Positions 35,260 to 46,119 of a stretch of 64,000 nucleotides of DNA are shown in pieces. Made by a program: the position numbers and the translations under genes. The notes beneath the pieces were generated by a model. That model did no database searches. It saw only the letters and a list, made by a program, of their open reading frames with translations, and was not told where the DNA came from. How positions within the stretch are numbered: position 1 is the stretch's first letter; every line of letters starts with the position of its first letter. The stretch comes from Pontibacter silvestris (GTDB lineage Bacteria; Bacteroidota; Bacteroidia; Cytophagales; Hymenobacteraceae): positions 1 through 64,000 of the forward strand of contig NZ_JAJJWI010000022.1 of assembly GCF_020907275.1 (NCBI RefSeq), in the 5' to 3' direction.

Positions 35260-35976
35260 CTATAGCGGAGCGTAAACATCATGTAATACCTGTAATGTGT
35301 GGCAAGCTGCCAAGGCAGCTGTTTCTGTTCTTAACCTGCTTTGCCCTAAAGTAACAGGTCTTATTCCTGCATCATACGCCAGCTTAATCTCGCTGGAAGA
35401 GAAATCTCCCTCCGGACCAACTAAGATGCAATGAGGCTGTCCATACTTATAGTAGTCCTTTATACCTTTTGTTGCATCTTCTTCTAAATGAGCAATAAAA
35501 GTATGCTCTGAGATACATTTCTGCACAAATTTATGAAAAGGCACCATCTCATGTAGCAGAGGCAAATAACCCTTTTGAGATTGCTTCATAGCACTTACTG
35601 CAATCTTTTCTAGCCTGTCCAGCCTAAGTTGACGACGTTCAGAATGATCGCATAACAAGAATGATATTTCATTGACACCTATTTCTACTGCTTTCTCGAC
35701 AAACCACTCTATGCGGTCTGTGTTCTTTGTTGGTGCTACGGCAATATGAGCTCTATAAGGTACCTTTCCATACTCCAGTTGCTTGTCTATTACCTGTAGC
35801 TGGCACTTCTTATGATGACCATCCTGAATGATTGCTGTGTAAAGGCCTCCGACTCCGTCTACCAGGTAAACTGTATCTCCTTGTTTAAGCCGCAGCACCT
35901 TGGCACAATGCCTGGACTCTTCCTCTTTTAAGGTATAAAACTCTGATTTAATGTCGGGAGTATAGAACAGGTGCAC
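35260..35976 (-). CDS. rsmE: 16S rRNA (uracil(1498)-N3)-methyltransferase
   Basis: SPOUT-class methyltransferase modifying U1498 of 16S rRNA with SAM. An N-terminal PUA-like domain (EESRHCAKVLRLKQGDTVYLVDGVGGLYTA) precedes the knotted C-terminal domain with KAVEIGVNEISFLLCDHSERRQ and the SAM-pocket motif VGPEGDFSSSEI followed by VTLGQSRLRTETAALAA. Length 238 is normal. It lies 61 bases upstream of the DUF4159 gene and may be co-transcribed with it. Confidence 0.95.
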   Translation of the reverse strand: MHLFYTPDIKSEFYTLKEEESRHCAKVLRLKQGDTVYLVDGVGGLYTAIIQDGHHKKCQLQVIDKQLEYGKVPYRAHIAVAPTKNTDRIEWFVEKAVEIGVNEISFLLCDHSERRQLRLDRLEKIAVSAMKQSQKGYLPLLHEMVPFHKFVQKCISEHTFIAHLEEDATKGIKDYYKYGQPHCILVGPEGDFSSSEIKLAYDAGIRPVTLGQSRLRTETAALAACHTLQVLHDVYAPL

Positions 35977-36178
35977 TTTCTTTTATTTAATATAAAGTTA
36001 ACTATCATGAAAACTCAACATGTAAGAATAGATACGATGCCAAGGAATGCTAAAGTATAAAATTTGAATCAAAAAGAAAGGCAGGATGATTAAAAAGCTA
36101 CTTTAAATCAAGATAAGCAATAAAATTAAGTAATGAGGTAGCGCTTTAGGGGTATCAAAAAATTTGCTAAAGGCGAAA

Positions 36179-36186
36179 TAGGTTTG
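36179..36186 (+). promoter_or_regulatory. Candidate -7 box for the POT transporter gene
   Basis: TAGGTTTG matches TAnnTTTG, about 53 bases upstream of the start codon. No properly spaced TTG was found. Confidence 0.35.
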
Positions 36187-36239
36187 TAGTTTTAGTTTTT
36201 ATTGCGAAAACTGTTTTATCGTTTACATTCAAATTTACT

Positions 36240-37679
36240 ATGTCTAATTCACAAAATATATCCGGAGGGAGGGCACCTAGCTTTATAGAATCGCAGGGTA
36301 CGCTGTTTGGCCATCCTAAAGGGTTGATGATTTTGTTCTTTACGGAAATGTGGGAGCGCTTTAGCTATTACGGCATGCGCGGCATTTTGGTTCTTTTTCT
36401 TGTTTCTACAACCAATGGTGGCTACGGCTGGAACAATGAAGAAGCTCTGGAATTGTACGGCACCTATACCATGTTTGTCTATTTAATGTCCATTCCTGGA
36501 GGTATCCTTGCTGATAAAGTTTTAGGGCAGAAGAAAGCAGTAATCATAGGTGGCTTTACACTAGTTGCAGGACACTTGTTGATGGCTTATCCTCCTGAGT
36601 GGGCTTTTTACACCGCACTTTGTTTGATTGTAGCTGGTACAGGTTTGCTAAAACCTAACATCTCTACGATGGTTGGTGGCCTTTACAGAGAGGGTGACAG
36701 CCGTCGCGACTCAGGTTTTACCATTTTCTATATGGGCATTAACCTGGGAGCCCTGTTAGCATCCTTAATTGTCGGATATGTGGGGGAAGTATATGGCTGG
36801 CATTATGGTTTTAGCCTGGCTGGTTTCGGTATGATATTAGGACAGGTTGTATTCATTTGGGGACGTAAGTACTTGAAAGGTATAGGTGATCTTGTTAAAA
36901 GTGATAAGAAAAAGGACATAATATTTACCAAAAATGAAGCAGTTGCCTCTGCTGGCTTTCTTGGATTTAACCGGCAGGAGTGGGATAGGATTATCGTTAT
37001 CCTGATCTCTTTCATTATAGTACTTGTTTTCTGGGCCTCTTTTGAGCAGGCTGGTGGTTTAATGAACCTATATGCCTTACAATATACTGATCGTTTTGTA
37101 TTTGGCTGGGAAGTTCCTACAGCCTGGCTTCAGGGACTGAACTCTTTCTTTATTCTGACATTTGGTGGCGTTGTAGCTTCAGTTTGGATTGCTTTGGCAA
37201 AACGCGGGAAAAATCCTCCATCAATCTTTAAAATGGGCTTAGGAACTGCCATACTGGGTGTTGGGTTTATCTTTATGGTGTTTGCTTCCTTACAACGAAA
37301 CAGTTCGCCTGATGGATTGTCTTCTCTTCATTGGCTCGTTTTTGCGTACATGTTCCATACCTTAGGTGAACTGGCTCTATCGCCTGTCTCGCTTTCTTTT
37401 ATTACGAAAGTAGCACCAAAGCGCATCGTTGCATCTATGATGGGCTTATATTTTGCTGTAACAGGCCTTGGTAATAAGCTAGCCTCCTTAATTGGCATTT
37501 GGGCACAGCGTCTGGGCGAACTGGAAATATTTATGGCTATAGCAGGCTTTACAATTATATTGGGTATTATACTGATGCTGCTTACCCGCAAAATAAATAA
37601 CCTTACACATGGCATGGAAGATAAAAATGAGGGCGAGGAAGAAGCTCAAACAGGCCAGCTACTAGAAGCGGAGATATAA
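36240..37679 (+). CDS. POT/PTR2-family proton-coupled peptide transporter
   Basis: Major facilitator superfamily importer of di- and tripeptides, inner membrane, with about 14 hydrophobic segments. The first helix holds the ExxER proton-coupling motif in FTEMWERFSYYGMRG; the PTR2 signature follows in the fifth segment region, FTIFYMGINLGALLASLIVGYVGE, and the domain 2 phrase FMFHTLGELALSPVSLSFITKVAPKR-like stretch is present near residue 380. Length 479 is typical. The gene is monocistronic with its own terminator. Confidence 0.93.
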   Translation: MSNSQNISGGRAPSFIESQGTLFGHPKGLMILFFTEMWERFSYYGMRGILVLFLVSTTNGGYGWNNEEALELYGTYTMFVYLMSIPGGILADKVLGQKKAVIIGGFTLVAGHLLMAYPPEWAFYTALCLIVAGTGLLKPNISTMVGGLYREGDSRRDSGFTIFYMGINLGALLASLIVGYVGEVYGWHYGFSLAGFGMILGQVVFIWGRKYLKGIGDLVKSDKKKDIIFTKNEAVASAGFLGFNRQEWDRIIVILISFIIVLVFWASFEQAGGLMNLYALQYTDRFVFGWEVPTAWLQGLNSFFILTFGGVVASVWIALAKRGKNPPSIFKMGLGTAILGVGFIFMVFASLQRNSSPDGLSSLHWLVFAYMFHTLGELALSPVSLSFITKVAPKRIVASMMGLYFAVTGLGNKLASLIGIWAQRLGELEIFMAIAGFTIILGIILMLLTRKINNLTHGMEDKNEGEEEAQTGQLLEAEI

Positions 37680-37700
37680 CTAAATATTATTAATCATTTC

Positions 37701-37740
37701 AAAAAGCCATGGCACCTTAATAGGTACCATGGCTTTTTAA
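37701..37740 (+). terminator. Terminator after the peptide transporter gene
   Basis: Arms 37701-37716 and 37723-37738 pair over 16 bp with one mismatch (6-base loop), ending in TTTTT. Confidence 0.9.
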
Positions 37741-37970
37741 TTTAAATATCATCTAAACCCATTCATAATGGCTATAGGCATTGATTGGTAAACAGTTGAA
37801 TAAACCGAATCTAGTGATGCTTTTGTAATACTAGATATTTGTTTTTGCATCTTTTAAAGAATATTGCAATTATTTTTTTACTGTTTGTTATCTTTCCAGA
37901 ATACAAGATATAAGTATAATATCTGAAATATAAGCTGGAAAAATCTTAAACGAAAACAACTTTTAGCCTT

Positions 37971-38573
37971 ATGCTTACCCAATTAAGAAAATGTATTATT
38001 ACCTGTGCATTGGTTACTGTGTGCATTGTTTCCCCGTCATGTGATCTCATCACAGTTCCTGGATCTAACGAGGGCTTACCTGAACCAGCTACAACTGTTT
38101 ATACAATTAAGAAAGGCAGCCACTATGCTACCAGTAACCCTTTGAAGCGTAATTCAAATTCTATTATTAGATTTGAAGCTACCTTCGATAGTACTGCTGT
38201 TTATAAAACCCAAGCGACTGAGAACCAAGGTGACATCAATAAACTTTATGGTATATCGGACTGTAACTCTCCACACCAGACCAATAGTGCCCGTTTCGGC
38301 TGGCGTTGGTTAGAAAATCGTTTGGAAATTCATGCTTACTCTTATATAAACGGTACCCGCCAATCAACCTATATAGGTAGTGTTGAGCTTGGCAGGGCCT
38401 CTACTTATGAGTTAGAGCTAAAAGATGGGTTATATGTCTTTACTTTAGATGAGAAGCAGGTTACGTTGCCTCGCGGCTGCTCAGGAGCAGGGAATGGCTA
38501 CCAGTTATACCCTTATTTTGGTGGAGATGAGGCAGCACCTCATGAAATTAACATTAAAATTAAAGTACTATAA
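37971..38573 (+). CDS. Hypothetical lipoprotein, 200 aa
   Basis: The N terminus ends in a lipobox with Cys24 (IVSPSC), followed by Asp at +2. The mature part is beta-rich and looks like a jelly-roll or lectin-like sandwich: IIRFEATFDSTAVY, FGWRWLENRLEIHAYSYING, ELELKDGLYVFTLDEKQV and YQLYPYFGGDEAAPHEINIKI, a pattern seen in lectin-like and laminin-G-like domains. Two Cys (in GISDCNSP and RGCSGAG) could form a disulfide. It is single and convergent with groL. A surface carbohydrate-binding role is possible but not shown. Confidence 0.7.
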   Translation: MLTQLRKCIITCALVTVCIVSPSCDLITVPGSNEGLPEPATTVYTIKKGSHYATSNPLKRNSNSIIRFEATFDSTAVYKTQATENQGDINKLYGISDCNSPHQTNSARFGWRWLENRLEIHAYSYINGTRQSTYIGSVELGRASTYELELKDGLYVFTLDEKQVTLPRGCSGAGNGYQLYPYFGGDEAAPHEINIKIKVL

Positions 38574-38640
38574 AACAAAGTATAAAAGCAAATATTGTTT
38601 GAAAGAGAAATAGCAGCACTTTTTATAACCTAAACCAATT

Positions 38641-38676
38641 AAAAAGCCCTAAGCCATTACTGACTCAGGGCTTTTT
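38641..38676. terminator. Bidirectional terminator between the lipoprotein gene and groL
   Basis: AAAAAGCCCT (38641-38650) pairs with AGGGCTTTTT (38667-38676), placed between convergent genes. Confidence 0.88.
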
Positions 38677-38698
38677 ATATTAAAGCTATGGGAGATGA

Positions 38699-40351
<1,653 letters not shown>

Positions 40352-40373
40352 TTAAATTTTACTTAAAATAGAA

Positions 40374-40664
40374 TTAAAGAATTGCCAGGATGTCAGATTC
40401 CCGCATGATCAGGTAGTCACCACCATCTACGGAGATTTCAGTACCTGCATATTTGCCATACAACACTTGGTCACCTACTTTAACCTGAGGTTTCATTATG
40501 GCACCTTGCTCAGACACCTTTCCTTCGCCAACGGCTACTACCTCACCACGCTGTGGTTTCTCTTTAGCAGTGTCAGGAATAATGATTCCAGATTTTGTTT
40601 TTTCTTCTGCTGCAGCAGGAGCAACAATTACTCTGTCTGCTAATGGTTTAATGCTGATTGACAT
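40374..40664 (-). CDS. groES: Co-chaperonin GroES
   Basis: Lid of the GroEL chamber, a heptameric 10-kDa protein. The sequence starts [44 protein letters not shown] and has the GKYAGTEI strand near the end; the mobile loop is in EKTKSGIII. Length 96 is normal. Upstream are two copies of a dyad motif at 40798-40811 and 40851-40865 and a possible -24 element at about 40735-40745. Confidence 0.98.
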   Translation of the reverse strand: MSISIKPLADRVIVAPAAAEEKTKSGIIIPDTAKEKPQRGEVVAVGEGKVSEQGAIMKPQVKVGDQVLYGKYAGTEISVDGGDYLIMRESDILAIL

Positions 40665-40786
40665 AGTTATTTATTATGTTATTAGGTTTTATGGTTGAAT
40701 TTTAACTTTGAAACCAAAAGAGTATTAACATTTCTTGTGCCAAGCCTGCTTTTTTACCTTGTTAAGCCATTTTTTCAGCTTTTCTA

Positions 40787-40811
40787 GCTAAAACACCTGA
40801 CAAATCTGTCA
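40787..40811. promoter_or_regulatory. Dyad motif A upstream of groES
   Basis: CTAAAACACCTGACA followed after 4 bases by TGTCA. The TGACA/TGTCA halves form an inverted repeat, as in motif B. Confidence 0.5.
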
Positions 40812-40840
40812 TTTTCTGCCACTACAATGGAACTTTTTAC

Positions 40841-40865
40841 CTAAAACATCTGACAGAGTGTGTCA
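40841..40865. promoter_or_regulatory. Dyad motif B upstream of groES
   Basis: CTAAAACATCTGACA, 5 bases, then TGTCA. It shares the same core as motif A 53 bases away, so a regulator binding both is plausible. Confidence 0.5.
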
Positions 40866-40870
40866 GTTCT

Positions 40871-40916
40871 AAATAAAAGAGCCGGCTGTTTCTTGAAGCA
40901 GCCGGCTCTTTTATTT
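40871..40916 (-). terminator. Terminator of the sigma-54 activator-lptE-TPR-secG operon
   Basis: Arms 40871-40888 and 40899-40916 pair perfectly over 18 bp (10-base loop), including GAGCCGGCTG, and end in an A/T-rich stretch. It separates secG from groES. Confidence 0.93.
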
Positions 40917-40937
40917 ATGCAACGAAGATGTTTCTAT

Positions 40938-41324
40938 TTATTGTGCATTAGCAGTGTCAAGCATTTCAGGAATGTCAGCAGGATCAGGAATAGCTGCTGA
41001 TGTATCAACCGCTCCTGGTAAATTAGGAGTAGCTGATGGAAGCTGCGACTGACGGGCACGCTCTTCATTCAGGGTTCTGCCTATTTCAGATGCTGATGAA
41101 GAAGCACCTAACATATGAGTGCCTAGTGTTAAAGCAACAAGGGCAACAGCAAATCCCCAGGTTAATTTCTCTAACAGGTCGCCTGTGCGTTTTACACCCA
41201 TTAATTGGCTGGTACTACCACCAAACTGGCTGGACAACCCACCACCTTTAGGGTTTTGCGCTAGTACAACTAAGATAAGCAGTACGCAAATGAAAATTAT
41301 AATGCTGATAAGAGCGATGTACAT
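40938..41324 (-). CDS. secG: Preprotein translocase subunit SecG
   Basis: Small subunit of the SecYEG translocon, inner membrane. Two membrane segments (residues about 2-22 and 52-72) flank the conserved cytoplasmic loop QNPKGGGLSSQFGGSTSQLMGVKRTGDLLEK, the SecG signature. The C-terminal 50 residues are a hydrophilic Pro/Ala/Asp-rich tail longer than in Proteobacteria, as usual in Bacteroidota. One base separates it from the TPR gene upstream. Confidence 0.94.
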   Translation of the reverse strand: MYIALISIIIFICVLLILVVLAQNPKGGGLSSQFGGSTSQLMGVKRTGDLLEKLTWGFAVALVALTLGTHMLGASSSASEIGRTLNEERARQSQLPSATPNLPGAVDTSAAIPDPADIPEMLDTANAQ

Positions 41325-41325
41325 A

Positions 41326-42744
41326 CTAATTTACGTTTTGTAATTTTTCTATCTGTTCGGCAAAGTAAGCTTTTTTTTCCGGATATTTCAACTGTAGTTG
41401 TTCATATATTTTGATTGCTTTCTTCACCTTTCCCTGGTTAATAAATATATTAGCCAGGCTTTCTGATGCAACGCCCTTTTTTATTTTAGAGCTTTTAAGG
41501 GATAGGTCTTCCTGCGGCTCTGGTTTTAGCTTCACATTAGCCATTGTTTTTAAGCGAGGGTTCAGCTTCAGGAACTGGTCAATAATATCCAGTTGTTTGC
41601 TTAAGGTATTTGCAGTGGGTTGAACAGCTTTTTCCAGTTCATGGGTTTTGCTGTACTCCAGTATCAGTTCAGGGTGGAAACTCTGAGGACGAGGCCGAGT
41701 ATATTCATCTTTTAGCTGGATTACTTCGCCCAAACGGCTTGACCCCATCCAATATCCCAAGGTATCTTCAGCGTATAAGCGATCTATCTCATCTAAAGAA
41801 TAATTTATCTCCGCATCCTCAGGCTTATATTCTGTCTCTTCCCGCTCATAGATATCTTCATTATCATTTGATAATAAGGATAATGAAGTAGCAGCATCTT
41901 TGGGTTCGTCTGCCTTTACTAAAGCTTCTTGATTGTTATCGGTATTTGTATCTTGAGGTTCCAGTACCGAAGGATACTCTGCAGATAATTCTTCGGGTGG
42001 AGCTACTATTAACTCATGAATGTAGCTTTTCTCTTCCTCTATGGCTAGTGCGGATAAAGCTTCATCCGTTTCTATGAAATGATGAGAAATATTAACTTGA
42101 AACGCTGCTGTTTTATCTTCAGCACCTTCCTTGTGCTTTTCAGCCAGCAAATCGGTGGAAGAGGGGCTAAGGCTGCTAACTGTAAGCAGCATAGCCAGCT
42201 CAGAATCCAGATATGTGTCATTTGTACCAGGTTCTTCTTCAGCAGGCAAGTCTGGCAGGTTAAAATTATCTGAAAGAGAACTTTCCTCTTCAACAGATTC
42301 AAAAAAGGGAACTTGTTCAGTCTGATGCTGGTCTTCTAAGCTCTCAACTGTTACTTCATCTTCTATGTCGTAGATAAGCCCTGATTCAACAACTTCTCCT
42401 TCTTCTACATTAAATGCTGCTTGATCTTGAATTACAGAAAGAGTTTCAGCTTTGGCAGCAACAAGTGTTTGCTCCTCAGTAGCGCTTTCTACAAAAACAG
42501 GTTCAGGTGTTGGAGAAGTATAAATAATACGCTTCAGAAACTGGCGGTCTGTAGCATAAGAAGAGGCGCGACGCAAACGCTGTGTAGACAGCATGCTTCC
42601 TTTATCAAAAGCAGACTTTGCTAGCAACAGGTGCGCTGTTTGGCAATAGGGGAAAGTAGCGGCTACTTTTTCCAGCTCTTCTGTTTGCTGGTCAGAAATA
42701 TTTGATACTTGTTGTATCAGTTTTAGAAAAGCTGATTTATTCAT
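41326..42744 (-). CDS. TPR-containing hypothetical protein, 472 aa
   Basis: The N terminus (residues about 1-60, ISDQQTEELEKVAATFPYCQTAHLLLAKSAF) resembles helical repeats, and the C terminus (residues about 425-465, SLANIFINQGKVKKAIKIYEQLQLKYPEKKAYFAEQIEKL) is a clear tetratricopeptide unit. Between lies a long acidic, probably disordered region of about 300 residues. No signal peptide. It sits between lptE (25 bases) and secG (1 base), a gene order I recognise as common in this group. It is perhaps an envelope-assembly scaffold; unproven. Confidence 0.75.
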   Translation of the reverse strand: MNKSAFLKLIQQVSNISDQQTEELEKVAATFPYCQTAHLLLAKSAFDKGSMLSTQRLRRASSYATDRQFLKRIIYTSPTPEPVFVESATEEQTLVAAKAETLSVIQDQAAFNVEEGEVVESGLIYDIEDEVTVESLEDQHQTEQVPFFESVEEESSLSDNFNLPDLPAEEEPGTNDTYLDSELAMLLTVSSLSPSSTDLLAEKHKEGAEDKTAAFQVNISHHFIETDEALSALAIEEEKSYIHELIVAPPEELSAEYPSVLEPQDTNTDNNQEALVKADEPKDAATSLSLLSNDNEDIYEREETEYKPEDAEINYSLDEIDRLYAEDTLGYWMGSSRLGEVIQLKDEYTRPRPQSFHPELILEYSKTHELEKAVQPTANTLSKQLDIIDQFLKLNPRLKTMANVKLKPEPQEDLSLKSSKIKKGVASESLANIFINQGKVKKAIKIYEQLQLKYPEKKAYFAEQIEKLQNVN

Positions 42745-42769
42745 GCAGGTTGTGTAATTGTTGAGCCAA

Positions 42770-43297
42770 TTACCAATCGGCTACTGTCTTATTAAAAACA
42801 TCTGTTACCAAACGTTCCGTCATACTGGTAATACTTGCCGCAGGAATCTGCGTTATATCTACATCTCCCTCAAAATTCTCAGATATGGTAAACAGCCTGT
42901 CAAAGTCTTTTTGAGGGTCCTTAGTATTCGTAAAGCGGACCTGTATGCCTAATGTAAGGCGGTTCAGGCTGGCTTGGTCTTGCTGCCCTTCACGCTCAAT
43001 TGCCGCAGGGGAATAAGTAAAACTAACAATTTGTCCTGCCAGTTGCAAATCTCCCTCAGCTTGTATAACAGTCAGGTTTGTGTTACGTCTATAGTAATTT
43101 TTAAATGTGGTTGTTACAATGTCCGTTAGGTTAGAGGGGCCTTCACCCGTGCTGTTCTCTATAGTCTGTATAGACATAGATTTAATATCAGGAGAAATGG
43201 TAGTACCTGAAAAGGAATAAATGCCACAACTGCTGCAAATGACAAGCAACAGTGAAAGAGCTGTGGCAAAAAAGCTGGTTTTATTCTTCAATGTCAT
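42770..43297 (-). CDS. lptE: LPS assembly lipoprotein LptE-like
   Basis: Partner of LptD in the outer-membrane insertion of lipopolysaccharide. The signal peptide ends in a lipobox at Cys24 (VICSSC), followed by GIYSFSGTTISPDIKSMSIQTIENS, the start of the LptE-like fold in Bacteroidota. The middle NYYRRNTNLTVIQAEGDLQLAGQIVSFTY also fits the family. Length 175. Its start overlaps the end of the sigma-54 activator gene by 17 bases, so the two are translationally coupled. Confidence 0.88.
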   Translation of the reverse strand: MTLKNKTSFFATALSLLLVICSSCGIYSFSGTTISPDIKSMSIQTIENSTGEGPSNLTDIVTTTFKNYYRRNTNLTVIQAEGDLQLAGQIVSFTYSPAAIEREGQQDQASLNRLTLGIQVRFTNTKDPQKDFDRLFTISENFEGDVDITQIPAASITSMTERLVTDVFNKTVADW

Positions 43298-44552
43298 ATT
43301 GTTTTAACTTCCTGTAAAGGGTTCGCTCCGAAATTCCAAGGTCTTGTGCCGCATATTTGCGCTTATTGTTGTGTTTTTTCAGAGCCTTTAATATTAATTC
43401 TTTTTCTTTATCTTCTAAAGAAAGACTTTCTTCTTCTGTTTCGTGCGGAATATCTTCTACTCGCTGGTCTTCATATTCATCTGGCTGAGACTGTTTAATT
43501 GGTAGGTAGAAGTTGTCCTGCGGCTCCTGTGGATGATAACTGTGCCCGTTAGCCTGTTCAATGTTTTCGAACAAGTGGCTGTGTTCCTTTAACAGATCCT
43601 CATCGTTTGGCCGGTGCGTCAGCATGTCAAAAACAAGTTGTTTAAGCTCCGATACGTCACGACGCATGTCAAAAAGCACTTTGTACAGCAAGTCACGTTC
43701 CGAAAAGGTCTGATCAGAATTAGCTTCTTTGGCAAGCAAAGCTGGCAGATTGCTGCCTGGTACTTCCTGTGGCAAGTACTGGCGTAGCTTTTCAGCATCA
43801 ACCTCACGATCATATTCCAGAACGGATATTTGCTCCACAATATTTTTTAACTGTCTGATATTACCTGGAAAACGGAAACGCAACAGTTGCTGAACTGCAT
43901 CTGGTGTAAGCGTGATCGGTTTAACTTTGTATTTCTCAGAGAAATCACTGGCAAACTTTCGGAAAAGCAGGTAGATATCATCATCCCGCTCACGCAGAGG
44001 GGGCACTGAAATAGGAACAGTATTAAGGCGATAATACAGGTCTTCGCGGAACCGTCCTTTTTCTACAGCATTTACCAAGTTAACATTTGTTGCTGCTACA
44101 ACCCGCACATCTGTCTTTTGAACTTTTGAGGAGCCTACTTTAATAAACTCGCCATTCTCCAGCACACGTAGCAGGCGAGCCTGTGTACCCAGAGGCATTT
44201 CTCCGATTTCATCCAAGAAAATAGTACCTCCATCTGTCACTTCAAAATAACCTTTACGGGTTTCAGTTGCGCCCGTAAATGATCCTTTTTCATGTCCGAA
44301 AAGCTCAGAGTCAATTGTTCCCTCAGGTATGGCGCCGCAGTTTATGGCAATGAACTGCCCGTGCTTACGAGGGCTCAGTTGATGTATTATTTTAGAGAAA
44401 GACTCTTTCCCGCTACCACTTTCACCAGTAATAAGCACCGTCATATCGGTAGGAGCCACCTGAACTGCCACTTGAATGGCATAATTCAACAGTGGAGAGT
44501 TTCCAATAATTCCGAAGCGTTGTTTTATACTTTGGATATCTATGTTTCGCAT
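43281..44552 (-). CDS. Sigma-54-dependent transcriptional activator, no receiver domain
   Basis: Bacterial enhancer-binding protein that drives open-complex formation by sigma-54 RNA polymerase. The AAA+ domain spans residues about 14-245, with Walker A GESGSGKE (43-50), the loop that contacts sigma-54 as GSFTGA (90-95; usually GAFTGA), and Walker B GGTIFLDEIGEM. The middle is acidic linker, and the C-terminal Fis-type HTH (AAQDLGISERTLYRKLKQYDI) binds DNA. There is no N-terminal receiver or GAF domain, so activity must be set by abundance or a partner. It heads the operon to secG; its targets are unknown. Confidence 0.93.
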   Translation of the reverse strand: MRNIDIQSIKQRFGIIGNSPLLNYAIQVAVQVAPTDMTVLITGESGSGKESFSKIIHQLSPRKHGQFIAINCGAIPEGTIDSELFGHEKGSFTGATETRKGYFEVTDGGTIFLDEIGEMPLGTQARLLRVLENGEFIKVGSSKVQKTDVRVVAATNVNLVNAVEKGRFREDLYYRLNTVPISVPPLRERDDDIYLLFRKFASDFSEKYKVKPITLTPDAVQQLLRFRFPGNIRQLKNIVEQISVLEYDREVDAEKLRQYLPQEVPGSNLPALLAKEANSDQTFSERDLLYKVLFDMRRDVSELKQLVFDMLTHRPNDEDLLKEHSHLFENIEQANGHSYHPQEPQDNFYLPIKQSQPDEYEDQRVEDIPHETEEESLSLEDKEKELILKALKKHNNKRKYAAQDLGISERTLYRKLKQYDIEE

Positions 44553-44658
44553 GAATTAAAATGTGCTACTAATGAGGTAATCTGCTGAATGTGTTAGTTT
44601 AAAGCTGTACTTCTTCTTTTATTGCTTTAGCACAATAACGAATCAAACCACGAACAAA

Positions 44659-46092
44659 TTAATCTACTGCTTCGCCGAAAAGAGTACCTACACTGCAGTC
44701 ATGAACAAACACGTTCACATAGTCTCCTTTCTTATAATGTTTTTTATCGAAAATAACTACTTTATTCTGGTCGTTACGGCCACTTAATTGCTCATTCGAT
44801 TTCTTGGAGAAGCCCTCCACTAACACCTTATGTACTCTGCCTATATCACGTTTATTTCGAGCCAGCGACGTTTCCCTTTGCTTTTCAATAATCTCTGCCA
44901 AACGACGCTTTTTCACCTCCAGAGGAATATCATCTTCCAGTTTGCGGGCTGCTAAAGTACCCGGGCGCTCTGAATAGAAGAACATATAGGAGTAATCGTA
45001 CTGCACATAGTCCATCAGAGACAGCGTATCCTGGTGCTCTTCTTCAGTTTCGGTGCAGAAACCAGAAATCATATCAGAAGAAATACCGCATTCATCCCCT
45101 AAAATTCTACGAATGGCATCTACCCGGTTAATGTACCACTCACGATCATAGGTACGGTTCATGAGCTCCAACACGCGGGAATTCCCACTTTGAGCCGGCA
45201 GGTGAATGTATTTACAGATGTTGTCATACTTCTTCATAGTGTATAAGACCTCATCCGTAATATCTTTCGGATGCGAAGTCGAGAAACGAACACGCAAACC
45301 TGGGTTTATGAGTGCCACCATTTCCAGCAGTTGCGCAAAGTTAACCTGCTCCGTACCATCTTCTGAAGTCCATTTGTAAGAGTCCACGTTCTGGCCCAGC
45401 AAGGTCACCTCTTTATAATTCTGAGCTACCAGCGCCTGCACTTCCCTTACAATAGAGTGAGCATCGCGACTGCGCTCCCGACCACGAGTAAACGGCACGA
45501 CACAGAAAGAGCACATGTTATCGCAACCACGCATAATAGAAACAAAGGCACTGACACCATTGCTGTTCAGGCGCACAGGACTTATATCAGCATATGTTTC
45601 CTCACGCGACAATAAAACATTCACAGCTTTCTGACCACCATCTACCTCGTTAATCAAGTTAGGTAGGTCACGATAAGCATCAGGACCTACTACCAGATCA
45701 ACTATCTTTTCTTCATCTAGAAGAGACTTTTTCAGACGCTCGGCCATGCAGCCTAGCACGCCTATCACCATTTCCGGTTTCTTTTTCTTGTGGTAGTTTA
45801 TTTGGCCAAGACGATTTCGAACAGTTTGTTCTGCTTTTTCGCGAATAGAGCAGGTGTTAAGAAATACTACATCTGCCTGTTCAATATCAGAAGTTGTGTC
45901 AAAGCCTTGCTCGAACATAATGGAGCTAACTATTTCACTGTCAGAGAAGTTCATCTGGCAGCCATAGCTCTCTATATATAGTTTTCTCGATTTACCTGTG
46001 TTTGTTTCTTCTGTTACTTTAGTATCACAAGACGCAGAAGCTTGCTCAGGAGTGCGGTTGTCAATAAAATCTAAATCTACTATAGGATCCAT
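44659..46092 (-). CDS. miaB: tRNA-2-methylthio-N6-dimethylallyladenosine synthase
   Basis: Radical SAM enzyme adding the 2-methylthio group at A37 of tRNAs already carrying i6A. The UPF0004 domain has [36 protein letters not shown] and [12 protein letters not shown], whose Cys residues hold the auxiliary cluster. The radical SAM CxxxCxxC lies in [28 protein letters not shown] domain ends the protein ([23 protein letters not shown]). Length 477 is normal. A TATATTTG -7 box (minus strand, 46119-46112) precedes it. Confidence 0.97.
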   Translation of the reverse strand: MDPIVDLDFIDNRTPEQASASCDTKVTEETNTGKSRKLYIESYGCQMNFSDSEIVSSIMFEQGFDTTSDIEQADVVFLNTCSIREKAEQTVRNRLGQINYHKKKKPEMVIGVLGCMAERLKKSLLDEEKIVDLVVGPDAYRDLPNLINEVDGGQKAVNVLLSREETYADISPVRLNSNGVSAFVSIMRGCDNMCSFCVVPFTRGRERSRDAHSIVREVQALVAQNYKEVTLLGQNVDSYKWTSEDGTEQVNFAQLLEMVALINPGLRVRFSTSHPKDITDEVLYTMKKYDNICKYIHLPAQSGNSRVLELMNRTYDREWYINRVDAIRRILGDECGISSDMISGFCTETEEEHQDTLSLMDYVQYDYSYMFFYSERPGTLAARKLEDDIPLEVKKRRLAEIIEKQRETSLARNKRDIGRVHKVLVEGFSKKSNEQLSGRNDQNKVVIFDKKHYKKGDYVNVFVHDCSVGTLFGEAVD

Positions 46093-46111
46093 ACTTAAAC
46101 TATTATAGCTG

Positions 46112-46119
46112 CAAATATA
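46112..46119 (-). promoter_or_regulatory. Candidate -7 box for miaB
   Basis: TATATTTG on the minus strand, 20 bases before the miaB ATG; no well-spaced -33 TTG was found. Confidence 0.4.

Noticed and set aside
40665-40870. CIRCE element upstream of groES
   Set aside because: No TTAGCACTC-N9-GAGTGCTAA repeat is present; only the different TGACA/TGTCA dyads were found.
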